A stretch of DNA of 41,130 bases, taken from Ignavibacteria bacterium (GTDB lineage: Bacteria; Bacteroidota; Ignavibacteria; Tepidaquicellales; Tepidaquicellaceae). Shown here piece after piece: positions 1 to 9,530 of this stretch (positions within the stretch are counted from its first letter, which is position 1; each line of letters begins with the position of its first letter). The notes under the pieces were generated by a model. The model was not told where the DNA came from and did no database searches. It saw only the letters and a list, made by a program, of their open reading frames with translations. The position numbers and the translations under genes were made by a program. The stretch spans positions 1 to 41,130 of the forward strand of contig JAEUSI010000011.1 of assembly GCA_016788375.1 (NCBI GenBank), in the 5' to 3' direction.

Positions 1-36
1 AAGTGTTTAGAGCATCTGAAAGACAGCGGTGAATAA
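1..36 (+). CDS. Possible 3' end of an upstream gene (partial)
   Basis: Frame 1 reads KCLEHLKDSGE and stops at TAA (34-36). A plus-strand terminator-like hairpin follows about 100 bases later, which fits the end of a plus-strand gene whose body lies outside the window. Eleven codons are too few to name a product, and the reading frame is only a guess. Confidence 0.3.
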   Translation, partial: KCLEHLKDSGE

Positions 37-62
37 TGATTTTCGTTAACAGAAAGTATATG

Positions 63-95
63 TCCTGCAAGTGTGCAGAACCAGCAATTGCAGGA
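63..95. other. Perfect 8-bp inverted repeat (TCCTGCAA/TTGCAGGA)
   Basis: TCCTGCAA at 63-70 is complementary to TTGCAGGA at 88-95 with a 17-base loop. No T-tract follows on either strand. It could be a 3'UTR stem-loop of the gene ending at 36. Similar CTGCAGGA stems occur between the lipoprotein genes near 27900 and 28440. Confidence 0.4.
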
Positions 96-136
96 TGAAT
101 TAAAGTTATGAATTATGCCGGAATCAAATTTTGAAA

Positions 137-172
137 AAAGTTAGCCGGAAGATTATCTCCTCCGGCTTTTGT
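137..172 (+). terminator. Rho-independent terminator for an upstream plus-strand gene
   Basis: The stem AGCCGGA (143-149) pairs with TCCGGCT (161-167) and is followed by TTTT on the plus strand. It separates the off-window plus-strand gene from the convergent minus-strand gene ending at 259. Confidence 0.65.
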
Positions 173-258
173 AATTTAAACGTGATTAATTGACTGAAAC
201 AATATAGAATGCGGATTATAAAAAAACTTCAGCATTCAGGCAAATATAATGTATGAAT

Positions 259-3200
259 CTACGGCGAGATCACAGCCACTCCTGCAGTCGAATTGTTTTC
301 AGTAATACTGACATCAGCAGCATCTACAATATCATCTCCGTTCACATCAGAAGGCACATATCCGGACAATGATTTACCGGCATCATTCTCTACCTGACTG
401 AGATCTCCCGCATCAGCAATTCCGTCCTGATTCACATCTCCTGCTCTTATACACCATTTACTTCCCTGAAGGATCTGGTTATTTCCGAACGCTTTGTTTG
501 CAGCCGTTGTGAAATCATAATTTAAAAGAGAGTTAGTGAATACCTCTCCTCCGGTTTTGCTCCATGTTTCAATTGCATTTCTATGCTTGGTCTGTAAATA
601 ATAACTGACTCCGTTAACTGCCTGCGGAAATGCAAACAAACCGGTGCCGTCATTGTTTAAATAAAATTTTGAAGAATCAATGATCTGGTAAGGGAAAACA
701 GAGTTTCTGAGAAAGATTCTAACTGTATCTCTCGTAAGAATATTTCCAACAGGATTATAAAAACCTTCGATCAGAATTTTTAAATTTAAAATCAGACCCG
801 GCGGAACTAATCTGCCCTGATGAATTTCAGGAATGAATTCCGAAGGCGTAATGAATGTCTCGGATAAAACTTTTCGCGGCGGCAACGGGATTTTATCTTT
901 CATACCGGCAAGTGCGGAAGAAAGAGGCAGCTTGTCTTCTGCTTTTTCAATAGCTGTCTTGGTTTTATTACCCGTAACAAGCGCTTCTGCAGCTACAACT
1001 AAACCGACTATGACAGTGACAGCAACTCCAAAGACTACTATTGTAACTACTACAGGTCCTCTGTCTTTACCAAAAGCGGGAGGAGGAAGAGACGGATCAG
1101 TTCCGCATAAATTAAATTTGAATACCGGTGTTAAATTTCCGTTTATGTTAACGAGAGTATCATTTCTTGAAAAAAAGTAAAGTTTATTATCAGAGGATAA
1201 GAACATACTCGTAACATTTCTTGTTTTTTCGATATCTTCCGGAGCAGATTCGGTTATATAATCCCCCGACCTGTTGTAAACAATAAGTTTATTCTGAAAA
1301 CCTGTACCGACCCAGAGATAATTCTGAAACAGGACCAGAGCCATTGCATTCACCGGATAAATAAAGTTTATATTTAGAGGTATTCCCGAACCTGCATTGA
1401 AAGTGCTTATTCTCTGATTCACAGAATCAGCAACATATATAATATTATCATAAACCGTATTAACCAGTATGCACGCAGCTTTTATTCCCGGGATAAAATC
1501 ACCGGATACAAGGTTACCTTCAAAGTCATATTTATTGATTCCTCCGTTTTCTTTTCCGACATACAAATACCCGTCATCACTGCATGCCAGCGCTGTCGGA
1601 TGATCAGGGAGATTAATAAAATGAGAATTCAGCATTAATCCCGATGAATCAAACTTGCTTACAAAAAAAGAATCAGTATTTGACTGATAAACATCCGAGC
1701 CGTAATCAAGAGGTTCAACTGCAGAACTGTTATTCGCCATTCCGAACCTCGGATAAAACAAACCGTTATCTCCGTTAAAACTAAGTGCATTCTGCAACGG
1801 ACCGAATTCAAGGGCAACAGGTGAATTATCAAATACAGGTCCGAGCGAAGTAAACACTGCTCCGTCTCTGTATCTGTATACTAATTCATTTCCGGCTGAA
1901 TACTGAAGCCCGATCAGTACAGCCGGCAAAGTATTAAGAAGATATGAATTGTAATAACTTAAGCCCGTGCCTCCGATCAAAGATGTATCCCCGTACTGAA
2001 CAATCAGGTTAGAATTAGTTGATGAACTGCTCTCTACTAATTCCAGCACTACCTGAAAACTTATATACTCTGACGGATTATATGCAGTATTATACAGCGG
2101 TGCTTTATCATATGTAATAATGAATTGCCTGCCGTTAACTGATTTGTAGCTTAACCTGCTTACAGGCACATCAGGATCACTGAAATCAAGATCACTCCAT
2201 AAAGGATAAAAAGCCGGTCTGACTGCTGAGTTTTCTGCCGGTGATGCTGAAGATAATCCTGCAAACTGTGTAAAACCTATTATACCGTTTGTACCTATGA
2301 ATACTGAATCATAACTGACACCGCCGAATCTTACTTTTTTACCTTTAAATACATTGCCTAATCTGAAATATCCGTCATCCACATTGCCGGAGAATTTAGC
2401 AGGCTCTTTATTTACTCCGTTTACAATTAATGAATGACTGCAGGAAGTATCCATTCTGTAATATTCAGGTCTTGAAGGAGCTCCGGATAAATTTGAGTTT
2501 GAATAATAATATCCAGCACCGCTGCCGTAATCCGTATTTACTGCATTGAAAACACTTTTCAGAGTATCATTCGACCTGCTCTGATCCGAAATCAGATTTG
2601 TATAGACTGAAACCTGATAACTTCCGTTAACCGGCATAAATGAACTGTCAAAAGTTACGCTTGCAGATGCGCCTGAATTCAGCAAAGGGATTAGTTTAGA
2701 ATCAGTATAATTTACCGGACCGGTAATTTTGAAGGTAACGGAAACATTAAACTGGGGCGAGGTTCCGTAATTTGTAAATTCCGCTGCGGGTGCAATTAAA
2801 GGAAACGGCAGAGTTAAAGTACCTTTAGGCTTAACAATCAAACTTGTTCCGAGATCATTTGCAAATGCGGAAGCAAGCACATTGGTTTTTATATTATCAA
2901 GATAAAGGTTATTTCCGAAACTGCTTCTGCATCTGAACTTTATTCTGTTCGTTCCGACAGGCAGTTCATACTTTTTAGTTGCCCATTCAGAAGAGTTTGG
3001 AGTAAAAGAATTAGTTCTGGCTGTCGCAGTCACCATTCCGGTTCCGACCACAGGTCCTCCGGCAAGAGCAACAAGAGTGGAATAATTAGATCCGTTATCA
3101 ACAGATGTAAGAATGATCAGCGAGTCCACCTCAGACTGATAAGTAGCATAAGCCTCGTCAAAGCTGAGAGAGTCGCCGGGCAAACTGGATTTTAAAGACG

Positions 3201-3498
3201 GAGTAATGAGAGACTGTACAGTTCCGGAAGGAGCGCTGTAGAAATTGAATTTTGCGGAAGCTGTTCCGGTACCATATCCGCTTGCAGTGGTTACACGCGA
3301 CCAGTATAAAGTGCCAGAAGATTCAAGAGTCCAGCCGGCTGGCGGAAATGGAGTTGTTTCAAAATTCTGAACCGGCTGCGCAATCAGTTCTGACTGAGAA
3401 TGAAATGAAACAGTAATAAATAAAAATAAGATAACACAAATGTTTAAAAAAATTAACCTGTATTTATAAATCATTAAAGAATTAAAATTATTGTCCAT
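259..3498 (-). CDS. Large secreted multidomain protein with choice-of-anchor J domain and dockerin-like C-terminus
   Basis: This 1079-residue protein is probably exported and surface attached or released. A hydrophobic signal segment spans about residues 12-35. A choice-of-anchor J (cleaved-adhesin-like) domain follows at about 42-205, with NFETTPFPPAGW at its start. Next come an Ig/CARDB-like stretch (about 215-320), a nidogen-like region (about 355-540, FIGTNGIIGF) and an NHL-like propeller region (about 590-800). An internal hydrophobic run at about 814-842 could be a membrane helix, which is odd for a T9SS-style adhesin. Residues 902-1020 form a beta-rich module. Residues 1021-1079 hold two dockerin-like Ca-binding loops (DVNQDGIADAGD and DVNGDDIVDAAD), ending in VISP. 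The same tail recurs in the genes at 11428 and 14938. AAAGGAGG sits eight bases before the ATG and fixes the start. The ligand is unknown. Confidence 0.85.
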   Translation of the reverse strand: MDNNFNSLMIYKYRLIFLNICVILFLFITVSFHSQSELIAQPVQNFETTPFPPAGWTLESSGTLYWSRVTTASGYGTGTASAKFNFYSAPSGTVQSLITPSLKSSLPGDSLSFDEAYATYQSEVDSLIILTSVDNGSNYSTLVALAGGPVVGTGMVTATARTNSFTPNSSEWATKKYELPVGTNRIKFRCRSSFGNNLYLDNIKTNVLASAFANDLGTSLIVKPKGTLTLPFPLIAPAAEFTNYGTSPQFNVSVTFKITGPVNYTDSKLIPLLNSGASASVTFDSSFMPVNGSYQVSVYTNLISDQSRSNDTLKSVFNAVNTDYGSGAGYYYSNSNLSGAPSRPEYYRMDTSCSHSLIVNGVNKEPAKFSGNVDDGYFRLGNVFKGKKVRFGGVSYDSVFIGTNGIIGFTQFAGLSSASPAENSAVRPAFYPLWSDLDFSDPDVPVSRLSYKSVNGRQFIITYDKAPLYNTAYNPSEYISFQVVLELVESSSSTNSNLIVQYGDTSLIGGTGLSYYNSYLLNTLPAVLIGLQYSAGNELVYRYRDGAVFTSLGPVFDNSPVALEFGPLQNALSFNGDNGLFYPRFGMANNSSAVEPLDYGSDVYQSNTDSFFVSKFDSSGLMLNSHFINLPDHPTALACSDDGYLYVGKENGGINKYDFEGNLVSGDFIPGIKAACILVNTVYDNIIYVADSVNQRISTFNAGSGIPLNINFIYPVNAMALVLFQNYLWVGTGFQNKLIVYNRSGDYITESAPEDIEKTRNVTSMFLSSDNKLYFFSRNDTLVNINGNLTPVFKFNLCGTDPSLPPPAFGKDRGPVVVTIVVFGVAVTVIVGLVVAAEALVTGNKTKTAIEKAEDKLPLSSALAGMKDKIPLPPRKVLSETFITPSEFIPEIHQGRLVPPGLILNLKILIEGFYNPVGNILTRDTVRIFLRNSVFPYQIIDSSKFYLNNDGTGLFAFPQAVNGVSYYLQTKHRNAIETWSKTGGEVFTNSLLNYDFTTAANKAFGNNQILQGSKWCIRAGDVNQDGIADAGDLSQVENDAGKSLSGYVPSDVNGDDIVDAADVSITENNSTAGVAVISP

Positions 3499-3574
3499 TT
3501 TGGATTCCTCCTTTAAATTTATTTAAATAGTTTATAACTCTCTTTCAGCAAAACTTTTACCCGCTGAATTTAAA

Positions 3575-3598
3575 ATGCCGCCGCAGTAAGGGCGGCAT
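3575..3598 (-). other. GC-rich hairpin upstream of the 3498 gene
   Basis: ATGCCGCC (3575-3582) pairs perfectly with GGCGGCAT (3591-3598). On the minus strand TTTT follows the stem, so it resembles a terminator or attenuator about 77 bases before the start codon. No minus-strand gene lies upstream to be terminated, so a 5'-leader element is the simpler reading. Confidence 0.45.
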
Positions 3599-3769
3599 CA
3601 ACGATTTCCGGCAGAACTTTCTCTTTTCCTTACTAATATTTTATAAATGGAGATGTATTTTGAGAATGAATAGATTCTATGGGAAGTAAAAAGAATCATG
3701 CGGGATTTTATGGGTTAAAAAAATTTATATAAAGTAAGTAAAACCAATAACAATTTCAATAAGGCATAA

Positions 3770-3925
3770 CTTCGGGAACAGGTTTTATACGGCAAGGATA
3801 AGGAATTCAGAGTTTTGGTAGATTTCAGCGAATATATTAACGCGGATATTGAAATGCTTCAATCTGAAAAGGAATTGATTAATCGCCGGCAGGAGGAAGA
3901 GTATAAAGGACGACATGTTTTTTAA
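3770..3925 (+). pseudogene. Possible ORF remnant (about 51 codons, no proper start)
   Basis: An open frame runs from CTT after a stop at 3767-3769 to TAA at 3923-3925. It contains the protein-like stretch YGKDKEFRVLVDFSEYINAD and a charged, helical C-terminus. There is no ATG at the head; the first ATG is at 3854. It may be the decayed 3' part of a small gene. I do not recognise the family, and chance openness is possible. Confidence 0.25.
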
Positions 3926-3956
3926 GCGTGTTTCGCAATAAGTTATTTCAGCATTC

Positions 3957-4208
3957 ATTTATACACATGCTAAGTTACACTGCGGGAAGAGAAAGTAATC
4001 CCTTCCCAAGCCGGGGCTTGAGAAGGAGGGGTAAAAATGGATTCCCGCTTAAAACATGCTGGAATAACAAACTATATTTGTTTTAGGACAGTCTTTGGGA
4101 ATTGGGAACAAGAACACGTCCTGCATACTTCCTCCGCAGGATGCTTTGCAATAGATTTACTCTTGCATTTAATTATACTCATGCGAAGTCACATTGAGAG
4201 AAAAGAAA
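3957..4208. repeat. Intergenic repeat region with degenerate direct repeats and a hairpin
   Basis: About 39 bases at 3957-3995 recur in degenerate form at 4170-4208 (roughly 30 of 39 identical by eye; shared core ATRC-AAGTYACA). Between them a hairpin runs from about 4000 to 4034 (CCCTTC/GAAGG and AAGCC/GGCTT arms). The 62-codon open frame at 4037-4225 (MDSRLKHAG...) looks like translated dispersed-repeat sequence, not a gene, although GGAGGGG happens to precede it. This and the surrounding 3539-4275 stretch otherwise show no convincing gene. Confidence 0.45.
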
Positions 4209-4275
4209 ATTGTTTACAAAAATAACTTTAACTTGAGTTATCCTGCAGGTATTTTACGCATAAAAAATTATTAAA

Positions 4276-5847
4276 ATGAAAAACGATATAAATCTTTCCC
4301 GCAGGACATTTGAATTAAAGGATAACGGACCTGTGTCGGGAACTCCCGAAGAGCATGATCTATTTGAATTAATTCAGAAAGGCATCGCAAGCCAGTATGA
4401 AAATATATTTCCGGACAAATTCGCACCTAAAACGGTTGTAATAGTTCCGTCGCTGACGCTTGACATGGAAATACTTTCAAAGATTAAGGGATCAATACAT
4501 TATGAAGAAAGATTACTATGTCTGCTGATGCTTCTCAGGATGCCTCGGACAAGGGTAATTTACATTTCAAGCATGCCTCTGTCGGAAGTGATCATTGATT
4601 ATTATCTGCATCTTCTTCAGGGAATCACAGGTCATCATGCGAGAAAGCGGCTGACAATGCTGAGCTGTTATGATCTTTCGCGAAAGCCGCTTACGGAAAA
4701 AATACTTGACAGACCGAGGCTTATTGAAAAGATCAGGAGTTTAATAACAGACAAGTCTTCGACACATCTTACATGTTACAATATCACACCTCTTGAAAAA
4801 TCGCTTGCAGTGAAACTCGGAATTCCATTATTCGGAACAGATCCTTCTATATTCTATGAAGGTTCAAAATCCGGAGCGCGAAAGACATTCAGAGCCTGCG
4901 GTATTGACATGCCGGACGGCGAGGAAGATCTTAAAACAAAAGAAGATATTGCCGGAGCGCTGGCACGGCTGAAAAGGAAAAAGCCTTCCATCCGGAAAGC
5001 TGTCGTAAAAATGAATGACGGATTCAGCGGTGACGGAAACGCGATTTACAAATACGGCGATTTTGCGGTTGATGATTCGCTTGAAGCGAATATACTCGCA
5101 TCATTAACGGAAAATATGAGAACAGTGGCTAAAGACGTAAGCATAGAACTGTTCTTTGATAAGTTTTATGAGATGGAAGGGATTGTGGAAGAGTTTCTTG
5201 ACGGCGAAATAAAAGTATCGCCTTCTGTTCAGTGTGTGATCGGAACTTCGGAAAAGATCGAGATTGCAAGCACGCATGATCAGCTTCTCGGAGGAGATGA
5301 CGGTCAGATATTTCTCGGCGCAATATTTCCGGCTGACAAGGAATATGCATCTGAGCTTGCCGTACTCGGAAAAAAGATTGCGGATTTGCTCGCCGGGAAA
5401 GGAGTGCGGGGAAGATTTGCAGTTGACTTTCTGTCTGTAAGACAGGACGACGGGAGATGGAAGCATTTTGCAATTGAGATCAATCTCAGGAAAGGCGGTA
5501 CAACGCATCCGTTTATGATAATAAAATTTCTAACAGACGGTAATTACAATTCAGAAGAAGGAGTTTATTATACAGCAAGCGGCAATAAAAGATATTATTT
5601 TGCATCGGACAATGTGCAGAACAATAAATATATCGGAACTACTCCGGAAGATCTGATAGACATTGCAATGTTTCACGACCTGATGTATGACGGAACTGCA
5701 CAGGAAGGAGTTGTATTTCATCTGATCGGAGCATTGTCAGAATTCGGCAAACTCGGAATGGTCTGCATCGGAAGCACTCCGGAAAGAGCAAAAGAGTATT
5801 ATGATAATACAATTCGTGTGCTGGATTTTGAATGCGGTGATGCATGA
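4276..5847 (+). CDS. ATP-grasp ligase related to peptide ligase PGM1
   Basis: This 523-residue cytosolic enzyme of the ATP-grasp superfamily probably joins a carboxylate to an amine through an acyl-phosphate intermediate. The N-terminal part (about 50-200, VVIVPSLTLD, YISSMPLSE, CYNITPLEKSLA) matches the pre-ATP-grasp domain of PGM1-like ligases. The ATP-grasp core follows, with a nucleotide-binding lysine strand (AVVKMNDGFSGDGN, about 242-257), an acidic strand (MEGIVEEFLDGE) and a metal-site strand (FAIEINLRKGGTTHPF, about 398-413). The C-terminal part resembles the PGM1 C-terminal domain. In the pheganomycin pathway PGM1 couples a nonproteinogenic amino acid to a ribosomal peptide. No precursor peptide or tailoring gene is visible here, so the substrate is unknown. 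No Shine-Dalgarno precedes the ATG. Confidence 0.75.
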   Translation: MKNDINLSRRTFELKDNGPVSGTPEEHDLFELIQKGIASQYENIFPDKFAPKTVVIVPSLTLDMEILSKIKGSIHYEERLLCLLMLLRMPRTRVIYISSMPLSEVIIDYYLHLLQGITGHHARKRLTMLSCYDLSRKPLTEKILDRPRLIEKIRSLITDKSSTHLTCYNITPLEKSLAVKLGIPLFGTDPSIFYEGSKSGARKTFRACGIDMPDGEEDLKTKEDIAGALARLKRKKPSIRKAVVKMNDGFSGDGNAIYKYGDFAVDDSLEANILASLTENMRTVAKDVSIELFFDKFYEMEGIVEEFLDGEIKVSPSVQCVIGTSEKIEIASTHDQLLGGDDGQIFLGAIFPADKEYASELAVLGKKIADLLAGKGVRGRFAVDFLSVRQDDGRWKHFAIEINLRKGGTTHPFMIIKFLTDGNYNSEEGVYYTASGNKRYYFASDNVQNNKYIGTTPEDLIDIAMFHDLMYDGTAQEGVVFHLIGALSEFGKLGMVCIGSTPERAKEYYDNTIRVLDFECGDA

Positions 5848-5902
5848 TATATGATCGGCAGGTTTAAAGATCTTCTCTGATCAGAAGTGCATCCATGAAA
5901 TT

Positions 5903-5950
5903 TCCGGCAGAACGCCTGAAACCGAATCGTTTCTGCCGGAGACAATAATC
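5903..5950. other. Strong intergenic stem-loop
   Basis: TCCGGCAGAACG (5903-5914) pairs with CGTTTCTGCCGGA (5938-5950) with one bulge. No T-tract follows, so it is not a classical terminator, though it may stabilise the 3' end of the ligase mRNA. The left arm TTTCCGGCAGAAC also occurs alone at about 3605-3617. Confidence 0.5.
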
Positions 5951-6101
5951 CTTTCGTAAACAGGGAGTGATGTAAGTTTTTCCGAATTAAGGGAAAGAAA
6001 TCTGAATATTAAGTATGTATGTTTAACATTAAATTGTCAACTGAAACCGTTTTAAATTTATGAACATACCTTTCTCAGCAAATCAAATCAAGGAGAACAT
6101 A

Positions 6102-7343
6102 ATGTATTTCTTAAGAGTCCTTTCTGTAATTTTAATTTTTTCATTTTCATTAATATACTTAAGCTGTGATATAATAACGGAAACAGGATCAACTGTAACA
6201 GGTAAAGTTTACAGCTATGAACATATACCCGTTTCAAATGTCAGAGTGACCTGCGGAAATCAGTCCGTAAAGACTTCAGAAGACGGCAGCTTTACAATCA
6301 ATGATTTAACTTATCCTTATGATCTGATTGTATCAGATTCACTTTACGGATATGCAACAATATTCAAAGGTCTCAGCACCGGTAATGTTTCTCTTCCTCT
6401 CAAGAATACAGGATTTATTTCAGGACAGTTCATAAATATACATGTAAAGATTCCGTTTAGAATTTTTCAGCCAAACACAGAAGGAAAAATATATTTTACC
6501 GACGGCAATTATATGAGTTCATATTCCGAAATATCTAAGTATGATACCGGTGCAGCATTAGAATTATATACAAGCGAGCCTGTTGAAGGTAAACTGATAT
6601 TATTAACATATAAGAAAGATAATTCCGGTAAAATTGTATCTTATGAAAATTTCGGTGAGAGCAAGAGTCTGGAATTTCATCCCGGTGTAATGAATAATTA
6701 TCGTTTTGATTCAACGGATATTTCATTGAATCCCGGAGAACAGACAGTAACCGGATCATTTCAATATCCTCCGGGTTCATATACATCATATGCAAATTTT
6801 TATTTAAACTTCTCTGCTAAAAACAGTTTTTCTTATGCAAGAATCTGTGAAATTGGTTCAAATATTTTTAATTTTATTATTCCGACGGGACTTCCGTCAG
6901 AATATACTGCACATATAAAAAATGATTCTTACGGAGGGACTTCAGGATATTCATCAGAAGACTTTATTGTTTATCCGGATATTCCGAACAGACCTGAAGT
7001 GAAACAAGCGCCTGCCATTATTTCACCCGGGAATAATATTACTATCGTAAACAACAATACGGAATTTTCATTCACAGAAGGTACCGGAAGCGGAATTTAT
7101 ATAGTGAGTCTGTATAACAGAAATAAAAATGTCATGTACAGGATTGTCACTTCAAATACATCATTTACTCTTGCACAGCTTGAAGGAATGGGATTCGGCA
7201 GAATCAATAACAATGCTTTCTACTGGGATGTTGTAAAAACAGGTCCGGTAAGCTCGATGAATGATTATGTCACTGATTTTTTCAACAAAGGTACTAATTT
7301 CAGTTCGGGAACAGCAACCATGGAGTTCCTGACAGAGCCGTAA
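6102..7343 (+). CDS. Secreted lipoprotein with carboxypeptidase-regulatory-like N-terminal domain
   Basis: AAGGAG at 6090-6095 points to the ATG at 6102, not to the upstream in-frame ATG at 6060, and gives 413 residues with a signal peptide directly at the N-terminus (MYFLRVLSVILIFSFSLIYL). A cysteine after LS (residue 21) suggests a lipoprotein with a relaxed lipobox. Residues about 30-95 (TGKVYSYEHIPVSNVRV, EDGSFTI) look like a CarboxypepD_reg beta-sandwich. The rest is beta-rich with no recognised motif. It stands alone between the ligase and acsA. A cell-envelope location is likely; no function can be assigned. Confidence 0.7.
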   Translation: MYFLRVLSVILIFSFSLIYLSCDIITETGSTVTGKVYSYEHIPVSNVRVTCGNQSVKTSEDGSFTINDLTYPYDLIVSDSLYGYATIFKGLSTGNVSLPLKNTGFISGQFINIHVKIPFRIFQPNTEGKIYFTDGNYMSSYSEISKYDTGAALELYTSEPVEGKLILLTYKKDNSGKIVSYENFGESKSLEFHPGVMNNYRFDSTDISLNPGEQTVTGSFQYPPGSYTSYANFYLNFSAKNSFSYARICEIGSNIFNFIIPTGLPSEYTAHIKNDSYGGTSGYSSEDFIVYPDIPNRPEVKQAPAIISPGNNITIVNNNTEFSFTEGTGSGIYIVSLYNRNKNVMYRIVTSNTSFTLAQLEGMGFGRINNNAFYWDVVKTGPVSSMNDYVTDFFNKGTNFSSGTATMEFLTEP

Positions 7344-7532
7344 AAAATATACGCCAATAATCCCTGTGAAGAGCGGAAACATTAATTCTGAACCAGGCAG
7401 ATTACGGTAGCAATTAAAACCTGCAGCATCATAAGCTGACTTTATTTCTGCGGCAGTAAACGTGAATTTACGGTTATTTATTTTTTATTATAACTGATTT
7501 GTTTAAATTGCCTCAATAAAAAAAAACAAATC

Positions 7533-9500
7533 ATGTCTGAAAAACCAAAAAAAGAAAAAGACATCACATCTCTTTCAAGAGAAAACAGATTATTCAAACC
7601 GAAGAAATCTTTTTCATCGCAGGCTTATATAAAATCATTTCAACAGTATAAAAAATCTTACGAAAAATCGATAAAGGATCCGGAGAAATTCTGGGGAAAG
7701 ATAGCAGAAGAGCTGCACTGGTTTAAGAAATGGAACAGGGTGCTGAAGTGGAAAGCGCCTCATTCACAGTGGTTTGCCGGCGGCAAAATAAATCTTTCAT
7801 ATAACTGTATTGACAGGCATGTAACTGGAAACAGGAAAAATAAAGTCGCATTATTTTTCGAAGGCGAGCACGGAGATACAAAGACGCTTACATACAATCA
7901 GCTTTATACGGAAGTAAATAAATTTTCAAATGTTCTGAAAAATCTCGGCATTAAGAAAGGCGACAGGGTAGTGATATACATGCCGATGATTCCGGAAGCA
8001 GTGACGGCAATGCTTTCATGCGCAAGAATCGGAGCGGTTCATTCAGTGATATTCGGCGGATTCTCGGCGCATGCAATTACTGACAGGGTGCTGGATTCGG
8101 AAGCGTCGCTCATTATTACAGCAGACGGAGCATTCAGGAGAGGACAGATTGTTCATCTGAAGAATAACGTTGATGAAGCTCTGCCAAACTGCCCTTCTGT
8201 AAAAAATGTTATTGTAGTCAAGCGCTGCGGCTGCGACATAACATGGAATGAATTTTACGATAAATGGTATCACGACGAAATGGAAGATGTAAAGGATTTC
8301 TGTCCGCCCGAAAAGTTAGACAGCGAGCATCCTTTGTTTATACTTTATACAAGCGGAACTACCGGCAAGCCGAAGGGGATTCTTCATACAACCGGCGGAT
8401 ATTCAGTGCAGACATACATTACCACAAAATACATATTTGACATAAAGGATGAAGACATATTCTGGTGTACGGCTGATATCGGATGGGTAACGGGACACAG
8501 CTATGTTGTATACGGACCGCTTCAGAACGGAGCGACGGTTTTTCTTTATGAAGGAGCGCCGAACTTTCCGCATCCGGACAGATTCTGGCAGATGATTGAT
8601 AAATACAAGATTACGATTTTTTACACAGCTCCTACGGCTATACGGGCATTTATAAAATGGGGAAATCACTGGGTTGAAAAATACAAGCTTGATTCTCTGA
8701 GACTGCTCGGAACTGTCGGCGAGCCGATAAATCCCGAAGCCTGGATGTGGTACAATAAAATGATCGGAAAGGAAAAATGCCCTATAGTTGATACATGGTG
8801 GCAGACAGAAACAGGAGCGATAATGATTTCACCATTGCCGGGAGCTACGCCGACCAAACCGGGTTCGGGTACGCTTCCTTTTTTCGGAATTGAGCCTGAG
8901 GTAGTAGATAAACAGGGAAAGAAAGTGGCAAAAGGAAACGGAGGATTGCTTGTAATTAAGAAGCCCTGGCCTTCAATGCTCAGAACAATATATAAAGACG
9001 ATGACAGATATAAGATGCAGTACTGGAGTGAGTTTCCCGGAATTTATTTCACGGGTGACGGAGCAAGAATTGACAAGAACGGATATTTCTGGGTAATGGG
9101 TAGAGTAGACGATGTGCTGAATGTCAGCGGACACAGGCTGGGAACTGCGGAGATAGAATCAGCGCTTGTCGCTCATTTAAAAGTTGCCGAAGCTGCCGTT
9201 GTCGGAAAGCCGGATGAAATAAAGGGAAGTGCAATCTGCGCATTTGTAACGCTTGAAGGAAGTCAGACGCCTTCGGATGAACTGAAGACCGAGCTTAAAG
9301 ACTGGGTGGTTAAGGAAATCGGCGCGCTTGCACGACCTGATGAAATCAGATTTACAGATCTGCTTCCGAAAACAAGAAGCGGAAAAATAATGAGAAGACT
9401 GCTTCGCGAACTTGCACACAGCGGGGAAGTAAAGGGAGATGTTACAACACTTGAGGATTTTTCAGTGCTTGAGAAACTCAGGGCTGAAGACGAGGAGTGA
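7533..9500 (+). CDS. acsA: Acetyl-CoA synthetase (AMP-forming)
   Basis: This 655-residue enzyme converts acetate, ATP and CoA to acetyl-CoA, AMP and pyrophosphate in the cytoplasm, and so feeds acetate into central metabolism. The length matches the Acs family (about 650). An N-terminal ACAS domain is followed by the AMP-binding P-loop [12 protein letters not shown] (about 271-282), the acetate-pocket region WWQTETGA, the hinge YFTGDGA, and the C-terminal A10 motif [10 protein letters not shown], whose Lys618 is the residue that Pat-type acetyltransferases modify in this family. All key residues are present. No Shine-Dalgarno is visible; an A-rich leader (AATAAAAAAAAACAAATC) precedes the ATG. 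It converges with the 9531 gene with only 30 bases between. Confidence 0.96.
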   Translation: MSEKPKKEKDITSLSRENRLFKPKKSFSSQAYIKSFQQYKKSYEKSIKDPEKFWGKIAEELHWFKKWNRVLKWKAPHSQWFAGGKINLSYNCIDRHVTGNRKNKVALFFEGEHGDTKTLTYNQLYTEVNKFSNVLKNLGIKKGDRVVIYMPMIPEAVTAMLSCARIGAVHSVIFGGFSAHAITDRVLDSEASLIITADGAFRRGQIVHLKNNVDEALPNCPSVKNVIVVKRCGCDITWNEFYDKWYHDEMEDVKDFCPPEKLDSEHPLFILYTSGTTGKPKGILHTTGGYSVQTYITTKYIFDIKDEDIFWCTADIGWVTGHSYVVYGPLQNGATVFLYEGAPNFPHPDRFWQMIDKYKITIFYTAPTAIRAFIKWGNHWVEKYKLDSLRLLGTVGEPINPEAWMWYNKMIGKEKCPIVDTWWQTETGAIMISPLPGATPTKPGSGTLPFFGIEPEVVDKQGKKVAKGNGGLLVIKKPWPSMLRTIYKDDDRYKMQYWSEFPGIYFTGDGARIDKNGYFWVMGRVDDVLNVSGHRLGTAEIESALVAHLKVAEAAVVGKPDEIKGSAICAFVTLEGSQTPSDELKTELKDWVVKEIGALARPDEIRFTDLLPKTRSGKIMRRLLRELAHSGEVKGDVTTLEDFSVLEKLRAEDEE

Positions 9501-9530
9501 TGACAGAAAGACGTAAGCTGAAAGACAGGA

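Noticed and set aside
833-1180. 115-codon plus-strand open frame
   Set aside because: It lies wholly inside the minus-strand 259-3498 gene, is Ser/Thr/Ala-rich as expected of an antisense frame, and has no start signal.
4037-4225. 62-codon open frame preceded by GGAGGGG
   Set aside because: Its product (MDSRLKHAG...) looks like translated intergenic repeat, and the purine-rich run is the arm of a hairpin, not a clear ribosome binding site.
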